A DNA stretch of 47,707 nt, from positions 1 to 47,707 of the forward strand of contig NZ_JABFMU010000051.1 of NCBI RefSeq assembly GCF_013359695.1, in the 5' to 3' direction. Made by a program: the position numbers and the translations under genes. Each line of letters opens with the position of its first letter. Position 1 is the first letter of the stretch. The notes beneath the pieces are model-generated. The model was not told the origin of the DNA, did not search any database, and was given only the letters and a program-made list of their open reading frames with translations. Of the stretch, positions 34,247 through 41,989 are shown in pieces. Source of the DNA: Pseudomonas sp. C2B4. Its GTDB lineage: Bacteria; Pseudomonadota; Gammaproteobacteria; Pseudomonadales; Pseudomonadaceae.

Positions 34247-35815
34247 TCAGGCGATATTGCGACCGTGATTGGCCCAAAACGGTTCGCGCAATTCGTTCTT
34301 GAGGATCTTGCCCACGGTTGAAAGCGGCAGGGCCTGGCGGAACTCGACGCTGCGCGGGCACTTGTAGCCGGCGATGCGCGTGCGGCAATGGGCGACGATC
34401 TCCTCTTCGGTGGCCACGGCTTCAGGCTTGAGCACGATCACCGCATGCACCGTTTCACCCCATTTCTCACAAGGGATGCCGATGACCGCGCTTTGCGCCA
34501 CGGCCGGATGGCTGGCAAGGGCATTTTCCACTTCGGCGGAGTAAATGTTCTCACCACCGCTGACGATCATGTCCTTGAGCCGATCGACGATGTACACGAA
34601 GCCTTCCTCGTCCATGTAGGCCCCATCACCGGTGTGCATCCAGCCGTCCTTCAGGACTTGCGCCGTGGCGGCCGGATTGTTCCAGTAACCGAGCATCACG
34701 TTCGGGCCGCGTACCGCGATTTCGCCGACGGTGCCCCGTGGCACTTCCCGGCCGTCGCCGTCGACGATTTTCAGTTCGACGCAACTGATCGCCCGTCCGG
34801 CCGAATACATCTTGCCGCTGGCCTGGTGCTCGACGCTGTGGTACTGCGCATCGAGCATCGTGCCGCCGGTGGTCAGCTCGGTCATGCCATAACCCTGAAA
34901 AAACCGAGCGGTGGTGAAAGCCTCGCAGGCACGGTCCAGCAGCACAGGGGAAATCGGCGAAGCGCCATAGATGATGTTCTTGATCGAACTCAGGTCCAGC
35001 GCGGTCAAGGCCGGTTTGGCGTCCCGCGCATCCAGCATCATCTGGATCATGGTCGGTGCGAACATGGCGTCGGTCACGCCTTCCTGGCTGATCAGCTCAA
35101 TCGCGGCTTCACCGCTGAAGGCCGGCAGCACGACATGGGTGCCGCCGCAGATGAACATGCCGTACATGCCGGAAAAGTCCGCCAGGTGGAACATGGGCAT
35201 CGCATGTAAAAACTTCGCGTCGCTGCCGTAAAAGCCCTTGCTCAGGCTGGCCAGGGAGGCGAATGCCAGGTTGTCATGGCTGATCATCACGCCCTTGGGG
35301 AAACCGGTGGTGCCGCCGGTGTAGAAAATGCCCAGCAAGGCATCGCCGCTGCGACGCACATCCTCGATGGCCTCGGCCTCGGCCAGCAGGGCTTCGTAGG
35401 ACAGCATGCCGTCCGGGGTTGCGTTATCGCCGGCATAGATGACATGGCGAATGGTTTTGGCCTGGCGGGCGATCATGGCGCCCATGGTGCTGAAGGCGTC
35501 GTCGACGATGAGGATGGTCGAATTCGAATCGTCCAGGGAGTAGACGATTTCCATCACGCTCCAGCGGGTATTGACCGGGTTCAGTACGCCGTCGGCCCAA
35601 GGTACGCCGAGGCTGTACTCGATGTAGCGCTGCGAATTGCGCGACAGCATGGCGACGCAATCACCGCTCGCCAGACCGAGTGTCTTCAACGCACCGGCCA
35701 GGCGGGCAACCCGCTCGCCCAGCGCGGCAAATGACAGGCTGCGGCCCTGATAGCGGATGGCGGTTGCATCCGGGCGCTGCTGCATGTGTCGGTGCAATCC
35801 TTGGGTGATGTACAT
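34247..35815 (-). CDS. acyl-CoA synthetase (AMP-binding, long- or branched-chain type)
   Basis: This 522-residue adenylate-forming enzyme has the P-loop-like motif FYTGGTTGFPKGVMISHDNL, the acyl-site motif GYGMTELTTGG, the hinge and A8 motif DRLKDMIVSGGENIYSAEVE, and the catalytic Lys in STVGKILKNELR. It activates a carboxylic acid to acyl-CoA via acyl-AMP. Long-, medium- and aryl-acid ligases share these motifs. It is downstream of the acyl-CoA dehydrogenase in the same direction, separated by a REP doublet. In the beta-oxidation set it would perform the first step. Confidence 0.92.
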   Translation of the reverse strand: MYITQGLHRHMQQRPDATAIRYQGRSLSFAALGERVARLAGALKTLGLASGDCVAMLSRNSQRYIEYSLGVPWADGVLNPVNTRWSVMEIVYSLDDSNSTILIVDDAFSTMGAMIARQAKTIRHVIYAGDNATPDGMLSYEALLAEAEAIEDVRRSGDALLGIFYTGGTTGFPKGVMISHDNLAFASLASLSKGFYGSDAKFLHAMPMFHLADFSGMYGMFICGGTHVVLPAFSGEAAIELISQEGVTDAMFAPTMIQMMLDARDAKPALTALDLSSIKNIIYGASPISPVLLDRACEAFTTARFFQGYGMTELTTGGTMLDAQYHSVEHQASGKMYSAGRAISCVELKIVDGDGREVPRGTVGEIAVRGPNVMLGYWNNPAATAQVLKDGWMHTGDGAYMDEEGFVYIVDRLKDMIVSGGENIYSAEVENALASHPAVAQSAVIGIPCEKWGETVHAVIVLKPEAVATEEEIVAHCRTRIAGYKCPRSVEFRQALPLSTVGKILKNELREPFWANHGRNIA

Positions 35816-35882
35816 CTGAGCCTCCAGAATCTTGTTGTTATAAGTAAAGCAGCTGCCTTTTGTGGTGCGGCAAAAAACCCAT

Positions 35883-35982
35883 TGTGGGAGCGAGCCTGCT
35901 CGCGAAGGTCGTTAACGAATACGCGTTTTTCCTGCTTAAACGCGGTGTTCTGTAGTCCTTCGCGAGCAGGCTCGCTCCCACA
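35883..35982. repeat. REP doublet, reversed orientation
   Basis: Arms TGTGGGAGCGAGCCTGCTCG and CTTCGCGAGCAGGCTCGCTCCCACA lie between the dehydrogenase and ligase genes. Read on the minus strand the spacer shows GCGTATTCGTTAACGACC, so it is the common class in opposite orientation. It may attenuate read-through from dehydrogenase to ligase. Confidence 0.88.
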
Positions 35983-35999
35983 TAAAGCACCCTGCGGGG

Positions 36000-37151
36000 T
36001 TAGAGCGAACGCCCCACCAGCTCACGCTGGATTTCGTTGGCGCCACCGTAGATGCGGGCGACGCGCGCGTCGGCGAACATCCGGGCAATCGGGTATTCGT
36101 TCATGTAACCGAAGCCCCCGAAGAACTGCAGGCAGCGGTCCATGACCTCGCCCTGACGGTCGGTGAGCCAGAACTTGCCCATCGACGCCGTGGTGGTATC
36201 GAGGGTGCCATCGACCCAGCGCTGGATGATCAGGTCGCCGAAGGTCCGCGAAGCGGTGACCGTGGCCTTCACATCCGCGAGGGTGAAACGGGTGTTCTGG
36301 AAGTCCAGGATCGCCTTGCCGAAGGCCTTGCGTTCCTTGGTGTACTCAACGGTCAGCGCCAGGGCGCGTTCCATGGCGGCAACGGCCTGGATGGAGATTT
36401 CCGCGCGCTCGTAAGGCAGCTGTTGCATCAACTGATAGAAGCCCTGCCCCTCGACGCCGCCCAGCAGGCAATCGGCCGGCACTTCGCATTCGTCGAAGAA
36501 CATCTCCGAGGTGTCCTGCCCCGGCAGGCCGACCTTGTCCAGGCACTGCCCACGGACGAAGCCCGGTGTCCTGGTGTCGACGATAAACAGCGAGATGCCC
36601 TTGGAACCCTTGGCTTCCAGATCGGTTTTGGCGATGACCACCACCATGTCACTGTTCTGGCCGTTACTGATGAAGGTCTTCGAGCCGCTGATGACGTATT
36701 TGTCGCCCTTCTTCACCGCGCGGGTGCGCACGCCTTGCAGGTCGGAACCGGTGCCCGGCTCAGTCATGGCGATGGACGTGATGCACTCGCCGGAAGCGAT
36801 TTTCGGCAGCCATTGCTGTTTCTGCGCTTCGGTGCCGCTGGCCAGGATGTAGTGACCGACGATGTGGTTGATGCTCAGGGCGATGCTCATGACGCCGGCA
36901 TAGGTCAGCTCTTCCATGGCCACGGCGTAGTGCGCCGGGGTGCCATCGGCGCCGCCGTACTCCGAAGGCATGTCCGGCAGGATCATGCCCATCTCGCCGC
37001 AGGCCAGCCAGGCCGAGCGATCGGAACGGTGTTGTTCGCGCCACTTGTCTTCCTGGGGCACGAGCTGTTCGCGCACGAAGCGGCGAATGCTGTCACGGAA
37101 GGCGCCAAGGTCTGCGTCCATCCAGGGGGATGTGTAGTTTTCCAGTTGCAT
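36000..37151 (-). CDS. acyl-CoA dehydrogenase (IVD/LCAD type base)
   Basis: This 383-residue flavoprotein has the usual domains and motifs SIAMTEPGTGSDLQGVRTRA and FGGFGYMNEYP. Near the C terminus it reads IYGGANEIQREL, so the medium-chain catalytic Glu (YEGT) is replaced by Gly. Instead Glu248 in QLPYERAEIS lines up with the base used by isovaleryl-CoA and long-chain dehydrogenases, which accept branched chains. The ATG at 37151 gives the family N terminus. It is 19 bp after the SDR stop in the same operon and should form the 2,3-double bond. Confidence 0.92.
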   Translation of the reverse strand: MQLENYTSPWMDADLGAFRDSIRRFVREQLVPQEDKWREQHRSDRSAWLACGEMGMILPDMPSEYGGADGTPAHYAVAMEELTYAGVMSIALSINHIVGHYILASGTEAQKQQWLPKIASGECITSIAMTEPGTGSDLQGVRTRAVKKGDKYVISGSKTFISNGQNSDMVVVIAKTDLEAKGSKGISLFIVDTRTPGFVRGQCLDKVGLPGQDTSEMFFDECEVPADCLLGGVEGQGFYQLMQQLPYERAEISIQAVAAMERALALTVEYTKERKAFGKAILDFQNTRFTLADVKATVTASRTFGDLIIQRWVDGTLDTTTASMGKFWLTDRQGEVMDRCLQFFGGFGYMNEYPIARMFADARVARIYGGANEIQRELVGRSL

Positions 37152-37170
37152 GACAAATCTCCTCAAAGGA

Positions 37171-38001
37171 TCAGACGGTGCCGAGGCCGCCGCCGCAGAC
37201 CAGGACCTGGCCGGACACGTAGTCCGATTCCGGGATGCAGAACAGATACACGGCGCCAGCCGCTTCATCCGGGGTGCCCGGACGGCCCAGCGGACACATC
37301 TGCTTGCCGGCTTCGATGGCCGCGGCCTGAATGCCCACCTTGATCTCGCGACCTTCGATGTTCACGGTCTTGCTTGCATCGCCGGCCAGTGCCTGGGTCA
37401 TGCGGGTTTCGATGTGACCGTAGGCCACGGCATTGACGTTGACCTTGTGACGACCCCACTCCTTGGACATGGTCTTGGTCATGCCGAGGATCCCCGCTTT
37501 GGCCGTCGAATAGTTGGCCTGACCGGCGTTACCGGCAGCGGCGATCGAGGAGATGTTCACCACCTTACGATGCACCACGCGACCTTCGGCGGCTTCAGCC
37601 TTGGCGGCTGCACTGATCACCGGATAGGCCGCGCGCAGGATGCGGAATGGCGCGGTCAGGTGGCAGTCGATGATCGCGTACCACTGCTCGTCCGACATCT
37701 TCTGGATGACGTTATCCCAGGTGTAACCGGCGTTGTTGACGATGATGTCGATGCCGCCATAGTTGTCGACGGCGGTCTTGATGAAACGGTCGGCGAAATC
37801 GACGGCGGTCACGCTACCGACGCAGGCGACGGCCTCGCCACCGGCCTCACGGATCTCTGCTACCACTTCTTCGGCCGGGCCGGCGTCCAGGTCGTTGACC
37901 ACCACGCGGGCGCCGTCAGCGGCGAGTTTCAGGGCGACACTGCGTCCGATGCCACGGCCGGAGCCGGTGACCAGCGCTACTTTGCCTTCAAGCTTTTTCA
38001 T
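37171..38001 (-). CDS. SDR-family (3R)-hydroxyacyl-CoA dehydrogenase-like protein
   Basis: The 276-residue SDR has LVTGSGRGIGRSVALKLAAD for NAD(P) and NNAGYTWDN, then Ser in NISSIAAAG and YSTAKAGIL. A short insertion around AKAEAAEGRVVHRK and the overall N terminus resemble the dehydrogenase part of peroxisomal multifunctional enzyme type 2 (HSD17B4), which oxidises (3R)-hydroxyacyl-CoA. FabG-type ketoacyl reductases are close relatives and remain an alternative. Its position between dehydrogenase, hydratases and thiolase supports the beta-oxidation role. Confidence 0.9.
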   Translation of the reverse strand: MKKLEGKVALVTGSGRGIGRSVALKLAADGARVVVNDLDAGPAEEVVAEIREAGGEAVACVGSVTAVDFADRFIKTAVDNYGGIDIIVNNAGYTWDNVIQKMSDEQWYAIIDCHLTAPFRILRAAYPVISAAAKAEAAEGRVVHRKVVNISSIAAAGNAGQANYSTAKAGILGMTKTMSKEWGRHKVNVNAVAYGHIETRMTQALAGDASKTVNIEGREIKVGIQAAAIEAGKQMCPLGRPGTPDEAAGAVYLFCIPESDYVSGQVLVCGGGLGTV

Positions 38002-38075
38002 TGTTCGATACCTGTGTTTCTTGTTTTGTGTTTGTGAGTGGAAAGCCGGGGTTCAATCGGTTTTCAGTTCGCCAT

Positions 38076-38510
38076 TCAGTTCAAGCGCACGACCGCTTCG
38101 CCCACCAGCTTGTCTTCGCCGAACTGATTGCTGCACTTGATTTCCAGGCGCACGAGGCGCTCGCCGTTCGCTTCGAATTTCTGTGCCACCCGCCCCGTCA
38201 GGTGCGGGATATGGCCGATCTGGGTGATACCGGTGAAACGCACCGCGAGCTTGCGGATCTGCGGTTGCGGCACCCAGCTGGTCAGCAGCCGACCGAGGTA
38301 GGCCGCCGATAACATGCCGTGGGCAAACACGTCCGGCATGCGTGCCTTGCGGGCGAAATCGATGTCGATGTGGATCTCGTTGTGATCGCCCGATGCACCG
38401 GCGTAGAGCGCCAGCATCGTGCGATTGATCGGGCGCAGCTTCATCAGCGGCACCACATCGCCTTCCTGCACGTCGCTGAACTGCGGGGCGGTTTTCTGGG
38501 GTTGGGACAT
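38076..38510 (-). CDS. MaoC-family enoyl-CoA hydratase (catalytic subunit)
   Basis: This 144-residue MaoC hot-dog protein contains the (R)-hydratase motif YAGASGDHNEIHIDIDFA, with the Asp and His used to add water to an enoyl-CoA, followed by VFAHGMLSAAYLGRLL. It lies 10 bp after the companion subunit gene and 74 bp before the SDR. With the companion it resembles the two-gene hydratases (HadAB- or ChsH1H2-like) that make (3R)-hydroxyacyl-CoA. That stereochemistry fits the downstream SDR. Confidence 0.9.
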   Translation of the reverse strand: MSQPQKTAPQFSDVQEGDVVPLMKLRPINRTMLALYAGASGDHNEIHIDIDFARKARMPDVFAHGMLSAAYLGRLLTSWVPQPQIRKLAVRFTGITQIGHIPHLTGRVAQKFEANGERLVRLEIKCSNQFGEDKLVGEAVVRLN

Positions 38511-38520
38511 GGGTAACTCC

Positions 38521-38961
38521 TCAGCGCTGCACGAGTGAAGAACGAAGATCGGCGATGTGTTCGCCGTCCTGGTTGGTCACGCGGGTTTCCTGCACCACGA
38601 ATTGCAGGGCCCCGCCCTTCTTCTCGTACACGTCGGCAATGCGCGTATCGAACGTCAGCACGTCGCCGGCAAAGGCCATGCGGTGATAGTTGAACTCCTG
38701 CTCGGCATGCAGGATGCGGCCCAGGTCAAAACCCATGACGTCTTCGACGATGGCTTGGGGATTGCGGCCTTCGCTTTCCAGGCACAGCAGGAAAGTCGGC
38801 GGTACCGGCAGTGCCTTGTAGCCGGCGGACTTTGCCGCTGCTTCATCGGTGTAGACCGGATCGGTTTCGCCAATGGCCTTGGCGAAGAACCGCAGGCGCC
38901 CCTTTTCCACTTCACTGGTGGTGACGCCCAGGGAACGGCCGATCAGACTCTTGTCTGCCAT
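38521..38961 (-). CDS. MaoC N-terminal-like hydratase subunit
   Basis: This 146-residue protein belongs to the FAS1/MaoC_dehydrat_N group (IGETDPVYTDEAAAKSAGYK and VPPTFLLCLESEG). It lacks the clear Asp-x-N-x-x-His motif of its neighbour, as do the structural subunits of heteromeric hydratases. It probably pairs with the 38076-38510 protein to form one active site cleft able to take bulky chains. It lies 66 bp after the thiolase gene in the operon. Confidence 0.89.
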   Translation of the reverse strand: MADKSLIGRSLGVTTSEVEKGRLRFFAKAIGETDPVYTDEAAAKSAGYKALPVPPTFLLCLESEGRNPQAIVEDVMGFDLGRILHAEQEFNYHRMAFAGDVLTFDTRIADVYEKKGGALQFVVQETRVTNQDGEHIADLRSSLVQR

Positions 38962-39027
38962 TTCTATTGATTCCTGTTGGTGATCAGGTCACCGCGTACC
39001 CCTTGAGGTACGCGGCCCACAGTGAGG

Positions 39028-40215
39028 TCAGCCGCGACCGAAAAGCGTGACGACGCCGGCGCCGCCCAGGCCGAGGTTGTGCTGCAACGCATGCTGCAAA
39101 CCTTCGACCTGACGGGCGCCAGCGCTGCCGCGCAGCTGATGGGTCAGCTCGAAGCACTGCGCCAGCCCGGTGGCCCCCAACGGGTGCCCCTTGGACAGCA
39201 GACCACCGGACGGGTTGACCACCACTTGACCGCCGTAGGTGTTGTCGCCATCCATCACGAATTTCTCGCCACCGCCGACCGGGCAGAAGCCCAGGCCTTC
39301 GTAGGTCAGCAGTTCGTTGTGCGCGAAGCAGTCGTGCAGTTCGCAGACACGGATGTCCTCGGGGCCGACGCCGGCTTTTTCGTAGACTTCGTTGGCGGCC
39401 TGGCGGGTCATGCCGACGCCGACCACGCTGATCATCGAAGGCGGATCGAACGCGTCCGGTTTATCGGTGGCCAGTGCCTGGGCGAGGATGGTCACGTCGG
39501 TGCGCAGGCCGTGTTTCTTGGCAAAGCGCTCGGAGACAATGATCGCCGCCGCGCCGCCGCAGGTCGGCGGGCAGGCCATCAGACGGGTCATCACCCCTTC
39601 CCAGACCACCTGGTCGGCCATCACTTCTTCCGTGGTGACCACCTTGCGGAACACCGCCAAGGGGTTGTTGGCGGCATGACGGCTGGCCTTGGCGCGGATC
39701 GCCGCGAAGGTTTGCATGCTGGTGCCGTATTTCTCCATGTGCTCTTTACCGGCGCCGCCGAAGAACATCAGCGCGCCCGGCATGCCGACGCCTTCGGGAA
39801 AGGCGGCGGCGGAAGCATCGAAGCCTTTGCCCATGGTCAGGGGACGGTCGGTCCAGAAATTTTTCAGTGCACCGGGCTGCATCTGTTCGAAGCCGAACGC
39901 CAGCGCGCAATCGACGGCGCCGCTTTCCACGGCCTGGCGCGCCAGGTACAGCGCGGTCGAACCGCTGGCGCAGTTGTTGTTGACGTTGATCACCGGAATC
40001 CCGGTCATGCCGACTTCGTACAAGGCCGACTGGCCGCAGGTGGAGTCGCCATAGACATAACCGGCGTAGGCCTGCTGCACCAGGTCGTAGCCGATACCCG
40101 CATCCTGCAGGGCGTGACGTACCGCCTGCGCCCCCATTTCGATGTAGGAACCGCTCGCGCCAGGCTTGGCAAACTGAATCATGCCGACGCCGGCTATGTA
40201 GGTTTTCTGTGACAT
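39028..40215 (-). CDS. SCP-x-like thiolase
   Basis: This 395-residue thiolase begins SQKTYIAGVGMIQFAKPG. The nucleophile is Cys82 in NVNNNCASGSTALY, and it also has HDCFAHNELLTYE and GGLLSKGHPLGATG. It resembles the thiolase domain of peroxisomal SCP-x, which cleaves 2-methyl-3-oxoacyl-CoA. Ordinary FadA-type thiolases read differently around the cysteine. The ATG at 40215 sets the family N terminus; the long extension to 40518 crosses a REP element and is rejected. It probably ends each cycle by releasing acetyl-CoA or propionyl-CoA. Confidence 0.92.
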   Translation of the reverse strand: MSQKTYIAGVGMIQFAKPGASGSYIEMGAQAVRHALQDAGIGYDLVQQAYAGYVYGDSTCGQSALYEVGMTGIPVINVNNNCASGSTALYLARQAVESGAVDCALAFGFEQMQPGALKNFWTDRPLTMGKGFDASAAAFPEGVGMPGALMFFGGAGKEHMEKYGTSMQTFAAIRAKASRHAANNPLAVFRKVVTTEEVMADQVVWEGVMTRLMACPPTCGGAAAIIVSERFAKKHGLRTDVTILAQALATDKPDAFDPPSMISVVGVGMTRQAANEVYEKAGVGPEDIRVCELHDCFAHNELLTYEGLGFCPVGGGEKFVMDGDNTYGGQVVVNPSGGLLSKGHPLGATGLAQCFELTHQLRGSAGARQVEGLQHALQHNLGLGGAGVVTLFGRG

Positions 40216-40365
40216 CACGTTCTCCCCGGGGTTGATTGACGGAGCGTGGGTCGTCTCACGAGCCCGCTGCTCCATGACGTCATGGTTGCGTACCAACCCT
40301 CGGGCTGTATCCCGCTCACAGGGAGTGGGATGGGGTGGGATTCCCGTCTGCCAAAATACAAAACC

Positions 40366-40465
40366 TGTAGGAGCGAGCTTGCTCGCGAAAAACCCAAGTG
40401 CGCCGCTGGGCATCTGGATTTGCGCGTTATCGTTCACGACCTTCGCGAGCAAGCTCGCTCCTACA
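40366..40465. repeat. REP doublet (REPIN-like)
   Basis: Arms TGTAGGAGCGAGCTTGCTCG and CTTCGCGAGCAAGCTCGCTCCTACA enclose a spacer ending GCGCGTTATCGTTCACGACC. It separates the racemase gene (ending 40475) from the thiolase gene. Confidence 0.9.
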
Positions 40466-40474
40466 GGGGGGCTA

Positions 40475-41596
40475 TCAGGCAATCGCACCCGCCGCCCGCA
40501 GCTCGCCGATCCGCCCATCGTCCAGCCCCAGCTCGCGCAGGATGTCGAGGGTGTGCTCGCCGTTCTTCACCACCCTCCCCGCCGTTGCCGGCGTGCGACT
40601 CAGGCGCGGAGCCGGTGCGGGGTGGGTCACGCCGTTGGTCTGCATGAAGGTGCCTCGCGCCTGATGGTGCGGATGCTCAGGGGCTTCGTTGAAATCCAGC
40701 ACCGGGGCGAAACAGACGTCGGTACCGTCCAGCAACTGGCACCACTGATCCCGCGTGCGGGTGAGGAACATGGCTTCGAGCTTGCTGCGCAATGCCGGCC
40801 ATTGCTGACGGTCCCACTGGCGCTCGAACGCCGGATCGTCGATCTGGCAGAGTTCCATCAGCAGTCGGTAGAACTGCGGTTCGATGGAGCCGATCGAGAC
40901 AAATCCGCCACCGGCACAGGCGTAGCAACCATAAAAAGGCGCGCCGCCATCGAAGATGTTTTCCCCGCGACCGCGCCACTCTCCGCTCTGCTTGAACTCG
41001 TAATACATGGTGCTGAGCAGCGCGGCGCCGTCGGAAATGGCCGCATCCACCACCTGCCCCTTGCCGGATTTCTGCGCTTCCAGCAGCGCACTGACAATGC
41101 CGAACGCGAGGAACATCGCGCCGCCGCCCATGTCGCCCGCCAGGTGCAACGGCGGTGTCGGCTCGCGATCGGCATGGCCCATGGCATGCAGCGCGCCGGT
41201 GATGGCGAGGTAGTTCAGATCGTGGCCGGCAGAGAGCGCCCACGGCCCCGTCTGGCCCCAACCGGTCATGCGCCCGTAAACCAGGCGCGGGTTGCGTTGC
41301 AGGCACTGCTCCGGCCCCAGGCGTTCCATGACCCCCGGTCGAAAGCCCTCGACCAGCACGTCGGCGCCTTCGATCAGTTGCAGCAAGACGTCAATCGAAC
41401 CGGGCTTGCGCGGGTCAATCGCCAGGCTGCGTCGGCCCCGACTGATCACGCTGCCGTCGCCATTGAGGAAGCCTGACACCAACCGGTCGACCCGAATCAC
41501 TTCGGCGCCCATATCGGCCAACAACATGGTGGCAAACGGGGCCGGCCCGATCGCGTTCATCTCGACTACCTTCACACCTGCCAGTGGTCCTGCCAT
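40475..41596 (-). CDS. alpha-methylacyl-CoA racemase (CaiB/BaiF family III)
   Basis: The 373-residue protein is not just a generic CoA-transferase. It has GHDLNY with His125, AGDMGGG with Asp155 and IEPQFY with Glu239. These match the catalytic His126, Asp156 and Glu241 recalled for the mycobacterial alpha-methylacyl-CoA racemase, at almost the same numbers. It would convert (2R)- to (2S)-methylacyl-CoA so that the dehydrogenase can act. It is the first gene of the operon, upstream of the thiolase. The substrate is therefore probably an isoprenoid-type or otherwise 2-methyl-branched acid, or a sterol or bile-acid side chain. This is a strong call on residues but unproven on substrate. Confidence 0.91.
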   Translation of the reverse strand: MAGPLAGVKVVEMNAIGPAPFATMLLADMGAEVIRVDRLVSGFLNGDGSVISRGRRSLAIDPRKPGSIDVLLQLIEGADVLVEGFRPGVMERLGPEQCLQRNPRLVYGRMTGWGQTGPWALSAGHDLNYLAITGALHAMGHADREPTPPLHLAGDMGGGAMFLAFGIVSALLEAQKSGKGQVVDAAISDGAALLSTMYYEFKQSGEWRGRGENIFDGGAPFYGCYACAGGGFVSIGSIEPQFYRLLMELCQIDDPAFERQWDRQQWPALRSKLEAMFLTRTRDQWCQLLDGTDVCFAPVLDFNEAPEHPHHQARGTFMQTNGVTHPAPAPRLSRTPATAGRVVKNGEHTLDILRELGLDDGRIGELRAAGAIA

Positions 41597-41744
41597 CGCT
41601 TATCTCTCTCATTGTTGGATGCATGGCTGCAGCGCAAGCAAATCGGCTCGCAGCGCGCAACAGGCTATCCAGCCCGGCAGGCGGGACAATCGCTCAAACG
41701 AGTGAAGTTCCGCCCGCCAGCCTGACCGCTTGCGCAAGGCGGCC

Positions 41745-41769
41745 TTGCCACCAGACAGGGGCGTGGCAA
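41745..41769. promoter_or_regulatory. inverted repeat between racemase and LuxR genes
   Basis: TTGCCAC-N11-GTGGCAA is a perfect 7-bp inverted repeat in the 393-bp divergent gap. A 10-bp palindrome, CTTGCGCAAG, sits just upstream at 41729-41738. Either could be an operator for the adjacent MalT/LuxR regulator. Confidence 0.35.
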
Positions 41770-41824
41770 TATGCGACGGACAAGAACTTCGAAAAAACGG
41801 GTCAGTCAGGCTGCAAAAAAAGCC

Positions 41825-41913
41825 TGTGGGAGCGAGCCTGCTCGCGAAAGCGGTCTGTCGGCCGACTCGATAGTGACTGGCACCACGCCTTCGCGAGCAA
41901 GTCGAATCGTCGC
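41825..41913. repeat. degenerate REP doublet
   Basis: The left arm TGTGGGAGCGAGCCTGCTCGCGA is intact. The right arm, CTTCGCGAGCAAG followed by TCGAATCGTCGC, is decayed. It lies upstream of the LuxR gene in the divergent gap. Confidence 0.7.
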
Positions 41914-41989
41914 ACCGCCGCCCCCACAAGGTCGTGATGTTCAAGCCCTTGACTGATCAGCAAGCACGCAACGCCCGCTGGAGAAATAC

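Noticed and set aside
39022..40212. Plus-strand ORF of 396 codons
   Set aside because: Antisense shadow of the thiolase gene; no ribosome site or motif.
40216..40518. N-terminal extension of the thiolase frame
   Set aside because: It reads through a REP doublet, and the normal thiolase start is at 40215.
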